In this document: positions 14,486 through 24,410 of the stretch, piece after piece
Position numbering within the stretch: the first letter of the stretch is position 1
Layout of the letters: each line of letters begins with the position of its first letter
Origin: Flavobacteriaceae bacterium UBA4166
GTDB lineage: Bacteria > Bacteroidota > Bacteroidia > Flavobacteriales > Flavobacteriaceae
Length of the DNA stretch: 64,000 nt
Reading direction: 5' to 3'
NCBI GenBank assembly: GCA_002379985.1
Contig: DFVG01000030.1
Span: forward strand, 2,129 to 66,128
Notes under the pieces: model-generated
Seen by the model: the letters and a program-made list of their open reading frames with translations, nothing else
Databases searched by the model: none
Told to the model about the DNA's origin: nothing
Program-made: the position numbers and the translations under genes

Positions 14486-15089
14486 CTCGAAATTGTTTTG
14501 CGTATTGAGAAATTAGGGAACGGTCAAAATGTTTTTCTTCACGAATACGACCAATCATTGGTACCCTTGTTTTCTCCAAGATGATCGTTTCTGTACTGGG
14601 ATGTTCATCACCACTAAAAATAATTCCGAAAACATTCAAGCCTCTTGCCTGCAAGGCTTCTACGCTTAGCAAGGTATGATTGATGCTTCCCAAATAATGG
14701 CGTGACACCAAGATCACTTTGTCAGAAGGCTGAATGAGATCTACAATCGTTTCCGTAGCATTCAAAGGAACCAATACTCCCCCTGCGCCTTCAATGACAA
14801 GTGTATTTTCAGTTTTTGGACGAATGCACTGCGACGCTGTGAGTTGACGATCTTCTCGTTCGGCTGCTGCATGCGGACTCATAGGCGTTTGTAAGGCAAT
14901 GGCGGAAGTATGAAATACCGTGTATGGATTTTTGACCCAATCTTTCACTTTGTGCGTATCAGAATGATCTAAATCGCCTGCCTGAACCGGTTTCCAATAG
15001 TCGGCTTCCAGCGCTTCCGTGACAATGGCCGCCGAAATAGTTTTTCCTACTTCCGTAGAAATTCCCGTAATGAAATACGTTTCTTTCAT
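14466..15089 (-). CDS. bioD: Dethiobiotin synthetase
   Basis: BioD closes the ureido ring of DAPA with CO2 and ATP to give dethiobiotin. The 207-residue protein begins MKETYFITGISTEVGKT, with the modified P-loop at residues 9-17, and has the VIEGAGGVLVPL motif of the family. Its start overlaps the bioF stop by four bases (ATGA), and its end overlaps bioA by 20 bases. These overlaps make bioF-bioD-bioA one translationally coupled unit. Confidence 0.97.
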   Translation of the reverse strand: MKETYFITGISTEVGKTISAAIVTEALEADYWKPVQAGDLDHSDTHKVKDWVKNPYTVFHTSAIALQTPMSPHAAAEREDRQLTASQCIRPKTENTLVIEGAGGVLVPLNATETIVDLIQPSDKVILVSRHYLGSINHTLLSVEALQARGLNVFGIIFSGDEHPSTETIILEKTRVPMIGRIREEKHFDRSLISQYAKQFRDVLSTT

Positions 15090-16228
15090 CCTACAAAAGT
15101 AGCCAAAGCTGTAAGAACGTCAGTGATTTCTTCTTCCGTATTGAACGCATGAATGCAAAAACGCAAACGTTCTTTTCCTTCAGGAACTGTGGGTGCCAGG
15201 ATGGGGCGAACGTCATAACCTTGGTTCTGGAGTTTCAAGGCAATGGATTTTGTATGCCGACTTCCTGAGAGTTGGCAGATTTGTATCGCGGAAGGATTCC
15301 ATTGAAAATACGCATCTAACCGAAGGCGGTTAATTTCGTCTTTAAAAAAACCGATGCGTTGTTGTAGTTGTTGAATTTCGGAAGGGACTGTTTGTAATTG
15401 TTGGTATGCGGCAATAATTCCCGCTACGGTATGCGGCGGTAAACCCGTGGTATAAATAAAGCTTCGGGCGAAATTTACCAGATAATCTTTTAGATCGTTC
15501 CCACATAGGATGGCTGCCCCGTGTTGCCCAAGCGCCTTTCCGAAGGTAATTACGGTAGCAAAAATAGTGTCTGTTAGGGTATGTTCAAAGATCCATCCTT
15601 TTCCACTTCCAACAACACCAAGAGCATGTGCCTCATCTATGATCAAGCGAATACTGTGCGCATCACAAAATGCAACCAGTCGAGGTAGATCGGGAGCATC
15701 ACCGTCCATCGAAAAAACAGATTCAGTAACGAGATAGCATATTCCATCGTTAGGCGAATGTCGCGAAACCAATATCTCAAGATCCTCGAGGTTATTATGC
15801 TGAAACTTATAACTTTTGGCGGCGCTTAAAGCGATTCCTTCACGGATAGAGGCATGACACAGCGCATCATAAAATATAATGTCACCTCTTTGTGGCACGG
15901 TAGCAAGCAGTCCTAGGTTGGCAACATATCCACTGTTAAAGATCAGAGCTTCCGGAGTATGATGTATCTTGGCAATTTTTCTTTCAGCCCATTCGTATAA
16001 AACGTGATTTCCTGTTAACAAACGAGATCCAGTTGCGCCAGAACGATTGATGGAGGTTTTCTTTAAAATACCTTCGGCTTTTTTCTTTATAGCTTGATTG
16101 TCGGCCCAGCCTAGGTAATCGTTAGAGGAAAAGTCTATTCGTTCTTCAGCTACTGATAACTGTCGAAAGTTATCTTGCGCAATTCGCTTTTCTAATTTCT
16201 GCTGAAGTTTTTGTGGCAGTTCCTTCAT
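15086..16228 (-). CDS. bioF: 8-amino-7-oxononanoate synthase
   Basis: BioF is a PLP-dependent alpha-oxoamine synthase that condenses a pimeloyl thioester with alanine to KAPA, the first committed biotin step. The 380 residues carry SSNDYLGWAD near the N-terminus, the PLP partner Asp in LIIDEAHALGVVGSG, and Lys231 in ITFGKALGQHGAA. The short family member is closer to BioF than to KBL, and the cluster context supports biotin. It is the first gene of the cluster, set off from the atp genes by a terminator. No bioC or bioH lies in this window. Confidence 0.95.
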   Translation of the reverse strand: MKELPQKLQQKLEKRIAQDNFRQLSVAEERIDFSSNDYLGWADNQAIKKKAEGILKKTSINRSGATGSRLLTGNHVLYEWAERKIAKIHHTPEALIFNSGYVANLGLLATVPQRGDIIFYDALCHASIREGIALSAAKSYKFQHNNLEDLEILVSRHSPNDGICYLVTESVFSMDGDAPDLPRLVAFCDAHSIRLIIDEAHALGVVGSGKGWIFEHTLTDTIFATVITFGKALGQHGAAILCGNDLKDYLVNFARSFIYTTGLPPHTVAGIIAAYQQLQTVPSEIQQLQQRIGFFKDEINRLRLDAYFQWNPSAIQICQLSGSRHTKSIALKLQNQGYDVRPILAPTVPEGKERLRFCIHAFNTEEEITDVLTALATFVG

Positions 16229-16280
16229 ATTTCAAAAATACAACAGGGATCTGAGTTATCTGTTTGTCCTTTTCAGAAAT

Positions 16281-16314
16281 AAAAAATCCCGAGTCTCTAT
16301 AGAGACTCGGGATT
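16281..16314 (-). terminator. Rho-independent terminator after atpDC
   Basis: Positions 16285-16314 are a perfect 30-base palindrome (arm AATCCCGAGTCTCTA), with a T-tract on the minus strand. It lies 24 bases past the atpC stop and insulates the biotin cluster from the ATP synthase genes. Confidence 0.93.
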
Positions 16315-16337
16315 CTATTTCGGTAATGAATTGTTCT

Positions 16338-16616
16338 TTAATCTGCGAGAACAATCACTTTATTATTATTGCATTCTACCGTACCGCTTGTAATTTCAAG
16401 TACCCATTTACCTTGATCATCTTTGGTAAATTTATTCTCGAAACCTTCGGCAATGGTAGGATTTCCGTCAAACTTCACTTTGCCCGCCTCCAAAATAGAA
16501 ACGATAGGTGCGTGATTGTTCAACATCTGAAATTCTCCTTCAACACCCGGAACCGTGACGGAATTTACTTCACCGCTTACTAAGGAAGCTTCCGGAGATA
16601 CAATTTCTAAGTACAT
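16338..16616 (-). CDS. atpC: ATP synthase F1 epsilon subunit, short form
   Basis: This 92-residue subunit links the F1 rotor to the membrane ring. It contains the N-terminal beta-sandwich (MYLEIVSPEASLVSGEVNSVTVPGVEGEF, given here by its ends MYLEIV and GVEGEF, plus MLNNHAPIVSIL) and stops at NNKVIVLAD. The C-terminal helical hairpin of the usual 130-140-residue form, which brakes ATP hydrolysis, is missing. The natural stop and downstream terminator show this is the full gene, not a truncation. It follows atpD after a 78-base spacer filled by an inverted repeat. Confidence 0.93.
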   Translation of the reverse strand: MYLEIVSPEASLVSGEVNSVTVPGVEGEFQMLNNHAPIVSILEAGKVKFDGNPTIAEGFENKFTKDDQGKWVLEITSGTVECNNNKVIVLAD

Positions 16617-16621
16617 ATAAT

Positions 16622-16693
16622 TTAGTATTGAGTAATGAGTATCGAGAAGTTAGTCATTTCTCTTCGCACTAACATCTCAAATCTCAGTACTAA
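16622..16693. repeat. Long imperfect inverted repeat filling the atpD-atpC spacer
   Basis: TTAGTATTGAG (16622-16632) pairs with CTCAGTACTAA (16683-16693), and GAGAAGTTAGT (16644-16654) pairs with ACTAACATCTC (16668-16678), each 10 of 11 bases. The element runs from the atpD stop nearly to the atpC start. From memory, TAGTATTGAG-type motifs of this kind are scattered in Bacteroidota spacers. Confidence 0.65.
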
Positions 16694-16694
16694 G

Positions 16695-18206
<1,512 letters not shown>

Positions 18207-18261
18207 CTATTTAATTTATAGTAGTCTAAGGGCTTGTTATACACCCCTGTTTTTAACGGTG

Positions 18262-18293
18262 CAAAGATAGTTTTTTCCTTTTAAATTCAGCAA
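18262..18293 (-). promoter_or_regulatory. Probable promoter for atpDC
   Basis: The minus strand has TATCTTTG (18269-18262), preceded after 21 bases by TTG (18293-18291, context GGTTG). It matches the Bacteroidota consensus except for one -33 base, and gives a leader of about 55 bases. Confidence 0.55.
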
Positions 18294-18334
18294 CCGAAAA
18301 ATTAGTTTTTTCAGGTTTTTTGATGCATTCATTT

Positions 18335-19237
18335 TTAGTCGTTGGACAGCGGCTCGCAATAAGAGCGTATAGTCTTTGAAAAATGGGAAAGAATGGACTT
18401 CATCAGGGAATCGTCTTTGGGGATCGACCGTCCATCAATTTCAACAACAGGCGTTAATTCCCCCATGGTTCCCGTAGCGAAGACGCCATCAGCATTTATA
18501 AATTCCGAAAGCGACAAATTCTTTTCAAACAGTGGCGTGTTCAATTTCTCACACATCTCAATAACTGTTTTTCTCGTGATTCCAGGAAGACAGGCGTGCG
18601 CATGCGGCGTATATACCACGCCACTTTTTACCATAAAAAGATTGCTGCCATTGAGTTCTGCCACAAAACCATGATCATCTAACATCAATCCTGCATCTTT
18701 TCCAGCCACATTCGCTTGAATTTTGGCCAAAATATTATTCAATAGGTTGTTATGGTGAATTTTACTGTCTAAAAACTGAGGCGTATTACGACGCTGACTC
18801 GTACTGATTACTTTGATCCCCGAATCGTTATCATACACCAACGGTTTCCATTCGGCCAGCACGATCAAACAAGAACCACTTTGGTTGAGACGCGGGTCCA
18901 TACCGCTTGTGATCTTCTCCCCTCTTGTTAAGGTAAGTCGAATGTGAGAATCTGTAGTCATGCCATTGGCCTCCAATGTTGTTTTGATAGCCTTTTTGAT
19001 CGTTTCTTTGGAAGGAATATCAGCAAAGGCCAGGGTTTTGGCACTTTCTTGCAAACGCGTTAGGTGTGCATCCAAACATACAATTCCTTCCGGGTATACG
19101 CGAAGTCCTTCCCAAACCGCATCGCCACCTTGCACCACACTATCAAAAACTGAAACTTTCGCAGCTTCTCTTGGATATAGCCGATCTTTGATGAATACTT
19201 GAAGGTTTCTGTTCTTCTCATTAAATGTCTGAAGCAT
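18335..19237 (-). CDS. Class IV PLP aminotransferase (branched-chain/D-amino-acid aminotransferase-like)
   Basis: This 300-residue fold-type IV aminotransferase has the PLP Lys159 in QFLDSKIHHNNLLNNI. Glu194 lies in FVAELNGSNLF, the ring-nitrogen partner and family motif. The C-terminal cofactor loops are present (FATGTMGELTPVVEIDGR). Family members act on branched-chain amino acids, D-amino acids or aminodeoxychorismate; the His-His after the Lys differs from standard IlvE and I cannot assign a substrate. Its start overlaps the end of the upstream sulfotransferase-like gene by 17 bases, indicating a coupled pair. Confidence 0.88.
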   Translation of the reverse strand: MLQTFNEKNRNLQVFIKDRLYPREAAKVSVFDSVVQGGDAVWEGLRVYPEGIVCLDAHLTRLQESAKTLAFADIPSKETIKKAIKTTLEANGMTTDSHIRLTLTRGEKITSGMDPRLNQSGSCLIVLAEWKPLVYDNDSGIKVISTSQRRNTPQFLDSKIHHNNLLNNILAKIQANVAGKDAGLMLDDHGFVAELNGSNLFMVKSGVVYTPHAHACLPGITRKTVIEMCEKLNTPLFEKNLSLSEFINADGVFATGTMGELTPVVEIDGRSIPKDDSLMKSILSHFSKTIRSYCEPLSND

Positions 19238-19961
19238 ATTGATTGTTTTTTAGAACATGGGGTTTTAATACGTTGTAAAAGGGCTGCGCCTCTTTTAATA
19301 AGGATTGAAGATACTCCGGTACGGAAAGATCTTTGGGTTGCTGTTGTTTGAATCCTGTAGTGGTGTGCACATTTTTATACCAGTGTTGCGCCCAAATACC
19401 ATCTTCCGGAATTCCTCCCTGAGACCATTGCATCATAGCCTCTTCAAAGGGAACATCAAGAAAGTGACAGATTTTTTCCAGATACGGCTGGGGAGCTTTC
19501 ATTAATTCGTCACTATCAAGCACCAAAGGTGTGACACCGTGTTGGCGCAAATACTCGAAGAGTGCTACCGATTTTTTGAGTCCGATATCATCTAGCACTG
19601 GGTGCGTAATAACTTTTGAAAACGACAGTATCAACTTTTGGGGATCTCTTATGAGAAGGACATTCTGCCAATTCAGCAAAAAACGCGGATTTTCTGATAG
19701 GATATGATGGGCCATTCCCTTCACGAACACATGTTGCTCTTTCGCTTTTTTTTCGATGGAATCAATAACATCTTTTTCTCGTGCTCCCAGAACGTTCACA
19801 ATTTCATCCTGCATCGGATGTTCATTGGCAAGGGTAGCGCGTTGCAGATAATTTCCGTAGAAAGGTTCATCCAACACAACAAAATCAGTTCGTTGCGCAA
19901 AGGAGTACATTAGCGCCGTAGAAATATTTCTAGGACCCGAAAGTAAGTTGATCACTTTCAT
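19221..19961 (-). CDS. Sulfotransferase-like P-loop protein
   Basis: This 246-residue soluble protein has an N-terminal phosphate-binding loop of sulfotransferase type (LLSGPRNISTALMYSFAQR, residues 6-24). A later IRDPQKLILSF segment corresponds to the 3'-phosphate-binding strand with its Arg. The C-terminal motif GGIPEDGIWAQHWYKNVH is distinctive. PAPS-dependent sulfotransfer is the family reaction, but neither donor nor acceptor is known here. From memory, plants have a fusion of a very similar domain to a class IV aminotransferase, the same two activities as this overlapping gene pair. It lies 37 bases after glmS. Confidence 0.8.
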   Translation of the reverse strand: MKVINLLSGPRNISTALMYSFAQRTDFVVLDEPFYGNYLQRATLANEHPMQDEIVNVLGAREKDVIDSIEKKAKEQHVFVKGMAHHILSENPRFLLNWQNVLLIRDPQKLILSFSKVITHPVLDDIGLKKSVALFEYLRQHGVTPLVLDSDELMKAPQPYLEKICHFLDVPFEEAMMQWSQGGIPEDGIWAQHWYKNVHTTTGFKQQQPKDLSVPEYLQSLLKEAQPFYNVLKPHVLKNNQYASDI

Positions 19962-19998
19962 CTCCTAAAAATACTGTAAAAGTTTCAGAAAAAAAGAA

Positions 19999-21846
19999 TT
20001 ATTCTACCGTTACCGACTTCGCTAAATTTCGTGGTTGATCCACATTTTTACCCAGCAATACCGCGATGTGGTACGACAAAAGTTGAAGCGGAATAGTGGT
20101 AACCAAAGGCGTGAGTGTTTCCGGAGTTTTTGGAACCTCCATGATATAATCCGCCAGTTCTTTTACAGTGGTATCTCCTTCCGTAACGACAGCAATGATC
20201 TTTCCCTTTCGGGCTTTGATCTCTTCGATATTACTCACTACTTTTTCGTAATGGTTGCTATTCACCGCGATTACCACCACAGGCATCTGCTCATCGATTA
20301 GTGCGATGGGACCGTGTTTCATTTCGGCAGCAGGGTATCCTTCCGCATGGATATAAGAAATTTCTTTGAGCTTAAGAGCCCCTTCTAATGCCACCGGAAA
20401 ATTATATCCTCTTCCTAAGTAAAGGAAATTGGAAGCATCCTTAAAAATAGCCGCAATCTCTTGAATCTTATCATCAGATCGCAACGCTTCTTCTACGTGG
20501 CCCGGAATTCTACTGAGCTCATTAAGATGCAACATATAGTCACGCTGTGACAAGGTTCCTTTTTCTTTAGCAAGACGCAGGGCGATCATCATCAAAACGG
20601 TAATCTGCGTCGTAAACGCTTTGGTAGAGGCAACTCCAATTTCTGGGCCCGCGTGGGTATAGGTACCGCTGTGTGTTTCTCTGGAAATTGTAGACCCAAC
20701 GACGTTGCAAACACCATATACAAAGGCGCCTTTTTCTTTAGCAAGTTTAATAGCAGCAAGCGTATCGGCCGTTTCTCCACTTTGTGAGATGGCAATAACG
20801 ACGTCTTTTTCGGTAATGATAGGGTTTCGATAGCGGAATTCTGAAGCATATTCTACTTCCACCGGAATGCGCGCCAAATCTTCAAACATATATTCGGCTA
20901 CTAACCCGGCATGCCAAGAAGTACCGCAGGCAACAATAATAATACGATCGGCATGCGTAAATTTCTGAATATAGTCTTCGAGACCACCCAGCTTCACAAT
21001 ACCTTGTTCGGCTAGAAGTCGGCCTCTATAGGTGTCTTTGATCACAGACGGCTGCTCATAGATTTCTTTCAGCATAAAATGCTCATAGCCTCCTTTTTCG
21101 ATCTGTTCAAGATTCAATTTTAGTTCTTGAATGTAGGGATCTACCAAACTATCGTCTTTGATCTTTCTAACCTTTACTTCTTTATTGCGACGTACAATAG
21201 CCATTTCTTCGTCTTCCAAATAAATGGCGTTGTTTGTGAATTCAATAAATGGCGTGGCATCACTCGCCACAAAGAATTCATTGTCCCCTATACCTATGGC
21301 CAACGGACTTCCCAGCTTGGCGACCACGATCTCATCGGGTTTCTTACGATCAAAAACAGCAATCGCATAGGCGCCTACTACTTGGTTCAGCGCAATTTGA
21401 ACTGCCTTACCGAGTTTTACTTTGTGTTGTTTCTTAATCTCTTCTATCAAATTAACCAAGACCTCTGTATCGGTATCACTCTTGAAAGTGTACCCGCGAT
21501 TGCTTAGTTCTTTTTTAATAGCAGCGTAGTTCTCAATAATACCATTATGGATAATTACAAGATCTCCACTATTTGAGTAATGTGGATGCGAATTGATATC
21601 ATTAGGAACTCCATGTGTGGCCCAACGTGTGTGACCAATACCCAACGTTCCTTTCGTTGAAATTTCTTTTGAAACCTTTTTTTCAAGATCAGCGACCTTC
21701 CCCTGTGTTTTAGACAATTGAATATCACTTCCATCATACAAGGCAACGCCGGCACTATCATATCCGCGATATTCCAATCGTTTTAAACCATTGAGAATAA
21801 TGGGATAGGCTTCCCGGTTACCAATATATCCTACAATTCCACACAC
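19999..21846 (-). CDS. glmS: Glutamine-fructose-6-phosphate aminotransferase (isomerizing)
   Basis: GlmS makes glucosamine-6-phosphate, the entry to peptidoglycan and LPS amino sugars. The glutaminase domain starts MCGIVGYIGNREAYP, with Cys2 as nucleophile, and has the RLEYRGYDSAGVA and HTRWATHG motifs. The two SIS domains (about 290-430 and 460-600) carry ACGTSWHAG and ISQSGETADT. The end PRNLAKSVTVE is the conserved C-terminus. The 615 residues are normal. It follows the DUF4270 gene by 12 bases. I see no ribozyme-like leader, and none would fit in that gap. Confidence 0.98.
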   Translation of the reverse strand: MCGIVGYIGNREAYPIILNGLKRLEYRGYDSAGVALYDGSDIQLSKTQGKVADLEKKVSKEISTKGTLGIGHTRWATHGVPNDINSHPHYSNSGDLVIIHNGIIENYAAIKKELSNRGYTFKSDTDTEVLVNLIEEIKKQHKVKLGKAVQIALNQVVGAYAIAVFDRKKPDEIVVAKLGSPLAIGIGDNEFFVASDATPFIEFTNNAIYLEDEEMAIVRRNKEVKVRKIKDDSLVDPYIQELKLNLEQIEKGGYEHFMLKEIYEQPSVIKDTYRGRLLAEQGIVKLGGLEDYIQKFTHADRIIIVACGTSWHAGLVAEYMFEDLARIPVEVEYASEFRYRNPIITEKDVVIAISQSGETADTLAAIKLAKEKGAFVYGVCNVVGSTISRETHSGTYTHAGPEIGVASTKAFTTQITVLMMIALRLAKEKGTLSQRDYMLHLNELSRIPGHVEEALRSDDKIQEIAAIFKDASNFLYLGRGYNFPVALEGALKLKEISYIHAEGYPAAEMKHGPIALIDEQMPVVVIAVNSNHYEKVVSNIEEIKARKGKIIAVVTEGDTTVKELADYIMEVPKTPETLTPLVTTIPLQLLSYHIAVLLGKNVDQPRNLAKSVTVE

Positions 21847-21858
21847 TATCTTTTGAGT

Positions 21859-23472
21859 TTATTGGGGTTTGGTATAAAATATTTCGAGTCGCAAACGCTT
21901 ATCAAGGTTCGGACTTAAATTTCCGTGCAGGACAGTACCTTCATGCGAGATAATAGTCCCTTGGGGAACACTATTGAGACCTGGCGCTTGTGACAGTTGA
22001 ACTTCACTAAAATCGGTAAATAATACGTTTTGAGTAACCACCAGTCCTAACGCCACATTTGTAGAGTCGTTGCGAATAACATCATTGAGGTGATTGGTGA
22101 TTCTAATCTTGTAAAAGTCACCAATATTATCACTTCCGCGCTCCAATTTACCTAAATGAGTGGTTAATGCTTCGAAAGCTGCTTCTCCTGCCGTAAAATC
22201 GAAGGAGTAGTCGACTAACACATCCCCATTATCAACATTAAAAATTTGAATGCGATCCGGCTCCGACGCTCCTCCTGCTATTTTTTCCTGATCCACATAA
22301 AATTTAAGATTCGCATCATTAATTAGCCAATTCTCTGTGCGTATATCTTCAACATCCCTAATTCCATTTCCGTCAGCATCTCCCTCTAGTACTTCAATAT
22401 AGGTGATGATCCCATCGCCACCTCCGCGTAAATACAAGGTCTCTTCTCCTTCAGAAATATTTGGATTCGCCAACGCCGTTTGCAGGTCGTTAGGCAAAGG
22501 CTCATTTTCAAAAGTATTCACTGTAATCCCTGAAAAAGGCATCTCGTAAGAACCATTCACGCGAATGATATTTCCGTCATCATCGGTAAGTCGGTTACCG
22601 GCATCATCTCTTTCTTCCGTGTTACTCGAAAAATAAATAGTAACGTTAATATTATCGGGGTTGAACAAAAAGAGATTACCATCGGCCGCTTCTTCCACAT
22701 CCATATAAATTCCGCGGAAATAATTTTTGAAGTTTTCGTTGGTCAATAATACCTCTTCCCCTTCTTGGTCAATAATATTTTCTTTGAAATAATCAGGATT
22801 GAACTCCACCAATAAGCCAGGCTCATAATTAATCGTGTCGGTTGCTGTGAAAATTTCTATCGCCTCGTTGGAGGGAACAAAATCTTCCAAACGCCCTAAC
22901 TCATCGTTTAAGAATCGTTCAAACAAGGGTGTTTGATTTGAATAGTAGGGTTGAGGATCTTCAAAGTTGGATCCTGGATCCAAATCACGAAGCAGGTAAT
23001 TAGAACGGTAGAAGGTGATATTCATCGGTTGGCTTCCGTATACAGAATCGAGGGTAAAACTGGTCTCACCATCACCGTCAGTAGTGGATTGATTGAAGAA
23101 CGGAATGTGTAAATAGACCTTAGATATCTCAAATTCATCTCCCGGATCTCCCGTATCTGCGTTTGGTCCATCATTTGGAAAATCAGGATTTTGCAATCCC
23201 TGAGGCAATAAAACTTGCCCTAATAAATTGACGCGCATGGTCCCATAATTGGGGTCATTATAAATACCCAATTGATTTGTGGGAAGTCCATTAGTTCTTA
23301 TCGGGGGGAGTTTTCGGCTATAGGAAACCACATCAAAAACCGTATCGGGAATTTCGATGTTTTGGTCAATAACCTCTGAACCTAATGTGTTGAAGTCTTC
23401 TTCGCATGAGGCCATCACAATGAGTACTCCTAAGATTGCCAGCAAAGAGGGCAATAACTTCTTAATCTTCAT
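21859..23472 (-). CDS. DUF4270 lipoprotein
   Basis: This 537-residue lipoprotein starts MKIKKLLPSLLAILGVLIVMASC, with the acceptor Cys at 23 followed by EEDFNTLGSEV, the typical DUF4270 opening. The rest is acidic, Asn/Asp-rich and beta-predicted, with no enzymatic motif. The family is found in Bacteroidota outer envelopes and has no proven function. It is sandwiched between the GT5-only gene and glmS with 20- and 12-base gaps. I use the ATG at 23470-23472; a TTG two codons upstream is less likely. Confidence 0.88.
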   Translation of the reverse strand: MKIKKLLPSLLAILGVLIVMASCEEDFNTLGSEVIDQNIEIPDTVFDVVSYSRKLPPIRTNGLPTNQLGIYNDPNYGTMRVNLLGQVLLPQGLQNPDFPNDGPNADTGDPGDEFEISKVYLHIPFFNQSTTDGDGETSFTLDSVYGSQPMNITFYRSNYLLRDLDPGSNFEDPQPYYSNQTPLFERFLNDELGRLEDFVPSNEAIEIFTATDTINYEPGLLVEFNPDYFKENIIDQEGEEVLLTNENFKNYFRGIYMDVEEAADGNLFLFNPDNINVTIYFSSNTEERDDAGNRLTDDDGNIIRVNGSYEMPFSGITVNTFENEPLPNDLQTALANPNISEGEETLYLRGGGDGIITYIEVLEGDADGNGIRDVEDIRTENWLINDANLKFYVDQEKIAGGASEPDRIQIFNVDNGDVLVDYSFDFTAGEAAFEALTTHLGKLERGSDNIGDFYKIRITNHLNDVIRNDSTNVALGLVVTQNVLFTDFSEVQLSQAPGLNSVPQGTIISHEGTVLHGNLSPNLDKRLRLEIFYTKPQ

Positions 23473-23492
23473 ATGCAATTTCTTGTGATAAA

Positions 23493-24302
23493 TTAATCCA
23501 ATACTTTCGATTGGTAAAAGTCTAAATAAGCCTGTTCAAACTCTTCATTATTAAGAAACTTTAACACAGGTTTATCAGTGCTTTCGAGGTATTCTGAAAG
23601 TGCTTCAGGCATATCTTCGGAACCCACTACCACCGCATCTGAATGTTCTGCGGCGAGTTGCATCAAGTTCTCATAGGTAGGTTTCTCCAGCAATGCGATT
23701 TCAGCTTTATCGATACCATCGAAAGTGATTTTTTCAATCAATTGCTTATCTAACGTATCTTCAAAGCCTTGATTGTATATAGAAGTCACTATTTTACTTT
23801 TATCAAACAATGGTTCGTTCCCATAGTACTTGCGCAAATAGAGTGGCAGTAATGAGGCCAACCATCCGTGTACATGAATAATATCTGGAGCCCAATTCAG
23901 TTTTTTTACGGTTTCGATGACTCCTTTAGCAAAGAAAATGGCCCGCTCATCGTTATCAGGAAATAAGGTTCCATCCTCATCCGCAAAGGTCGCTTTACGT
24001 TTGAAATATTCGTCATTATCAATAAAGTAGACCTGCATACGCTCTTTGGGTATTGAGGCTACCTTAATAATAAGCGGCATATCCATATCATTGATTACCA
24101 AATTCATCCCGGAAAGACGAATTACTTCGTGAAGTTGATGGCGGCGTTCATTGATATTTCCATACCGTGGCATAAAAATTCGAATTTGACCTCCATTGTT
24201 GTTTACCATTCGGGGAGCTTCAAACGACATTGAAGAAATCTCGGTCTCCGGAAGATAAGGGATCACTTCGGAAGACACATACAAGACTCTTTTATCTTTC
24301 AT
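23493..24302 (-). CDS. Glycogen/starch synthase N-terminal (GT5) domain protein
   Basis: These 269 residues match the N-terminal Rossmann half of GT5 glycogen synthases: KRVLYVSSEVIPYL at the start, GGQIRIFMPRYGNIN, the DIIHVHGWLASLLPLYLR motif and VVVGSEDMPEALSEYL. The C-terminal half, which binds the nucleotide sugar and holds the catalytic KTGGL segment, is absent. There is no room for it before the DUF4270 gene 20 bases downstream, so this is a natural short form. Catalysis alone is doubtful; a regulatory or partner role is inference. It is divergent from panC. Confidence 0.85.
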   Translation of the reverse strand: MKDKRVLYVSSEVIPYLPETEISSMSFEAPRMVNNNGGQIRIFMPRYGNINERRHQLHEVIRLSGMNLVINDMDMPLIIKVASIPKERMQVYFIDNDEYFKRKATFADEDGTLFPDNDERAIFFAKGVIETVKKLNWAPDIIHVHGWLASLLPLYLRKYYGNEPLFDKSKIVTSIYNQGFEDTLDKQLIEKITFDGIDKAEIALLEKPTYENLMQLAAEHSDAVVVGSEDMPEALSEYLESTDKPVLKFLNNEEFEQAYLDFYQSKVLD

Positions 24303-24341
24303 AGATTTTGGACTTTTCGGATACTGCTTTTAAAACAAGCG

Positions 24342-24349
24342 CAAAAGTA
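24342..24349 (-). promoter_or_regulatory. -7 element upstream of the GT5-DUF4270-glmS operon
   Basis: The minus strand reads TACTTTTG, 40 bases before the start codon of the GT5 gene. No clean TTTG lies at the -33 position. A TAATTTTG at 24381-24388 on the plus strand may serve panC in the same divergent gap. Confidence 0.45.
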
Positions 24350-24410
24350 CGAAAATTTATGCATATTGCCTGTAATATCTTAATTTTGCTGCCTTTTAAT
24401 TCCAATCCCA

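Noticed and set aside
15094..15101. TACTTTTG five bases before bioD as a promoter
   Set aside because: It is inside the bioF coding end (codons for Ala-Thr-Phe-Val) and bioD is coupled to bioF by a four-base overlap; no -33 element is seen.
19962..19998. glmS-type riboswitch or terminator between glmS and the sulfotransferase-like gene
   Set aside because: The 37-base gap holds no stable stem, and a glmS ribozyme would lie upstream of glmS, where only 12 bases are available.
23472..23493. Frameshift or truncation of a full glycogen synthase
   Set aside because: Only 20 bases separate the GT5 stop from the DUF4270 gene, and no C-terminal GT domain is found in any frame nearby, so it is a natural short gene rather than a broken one.
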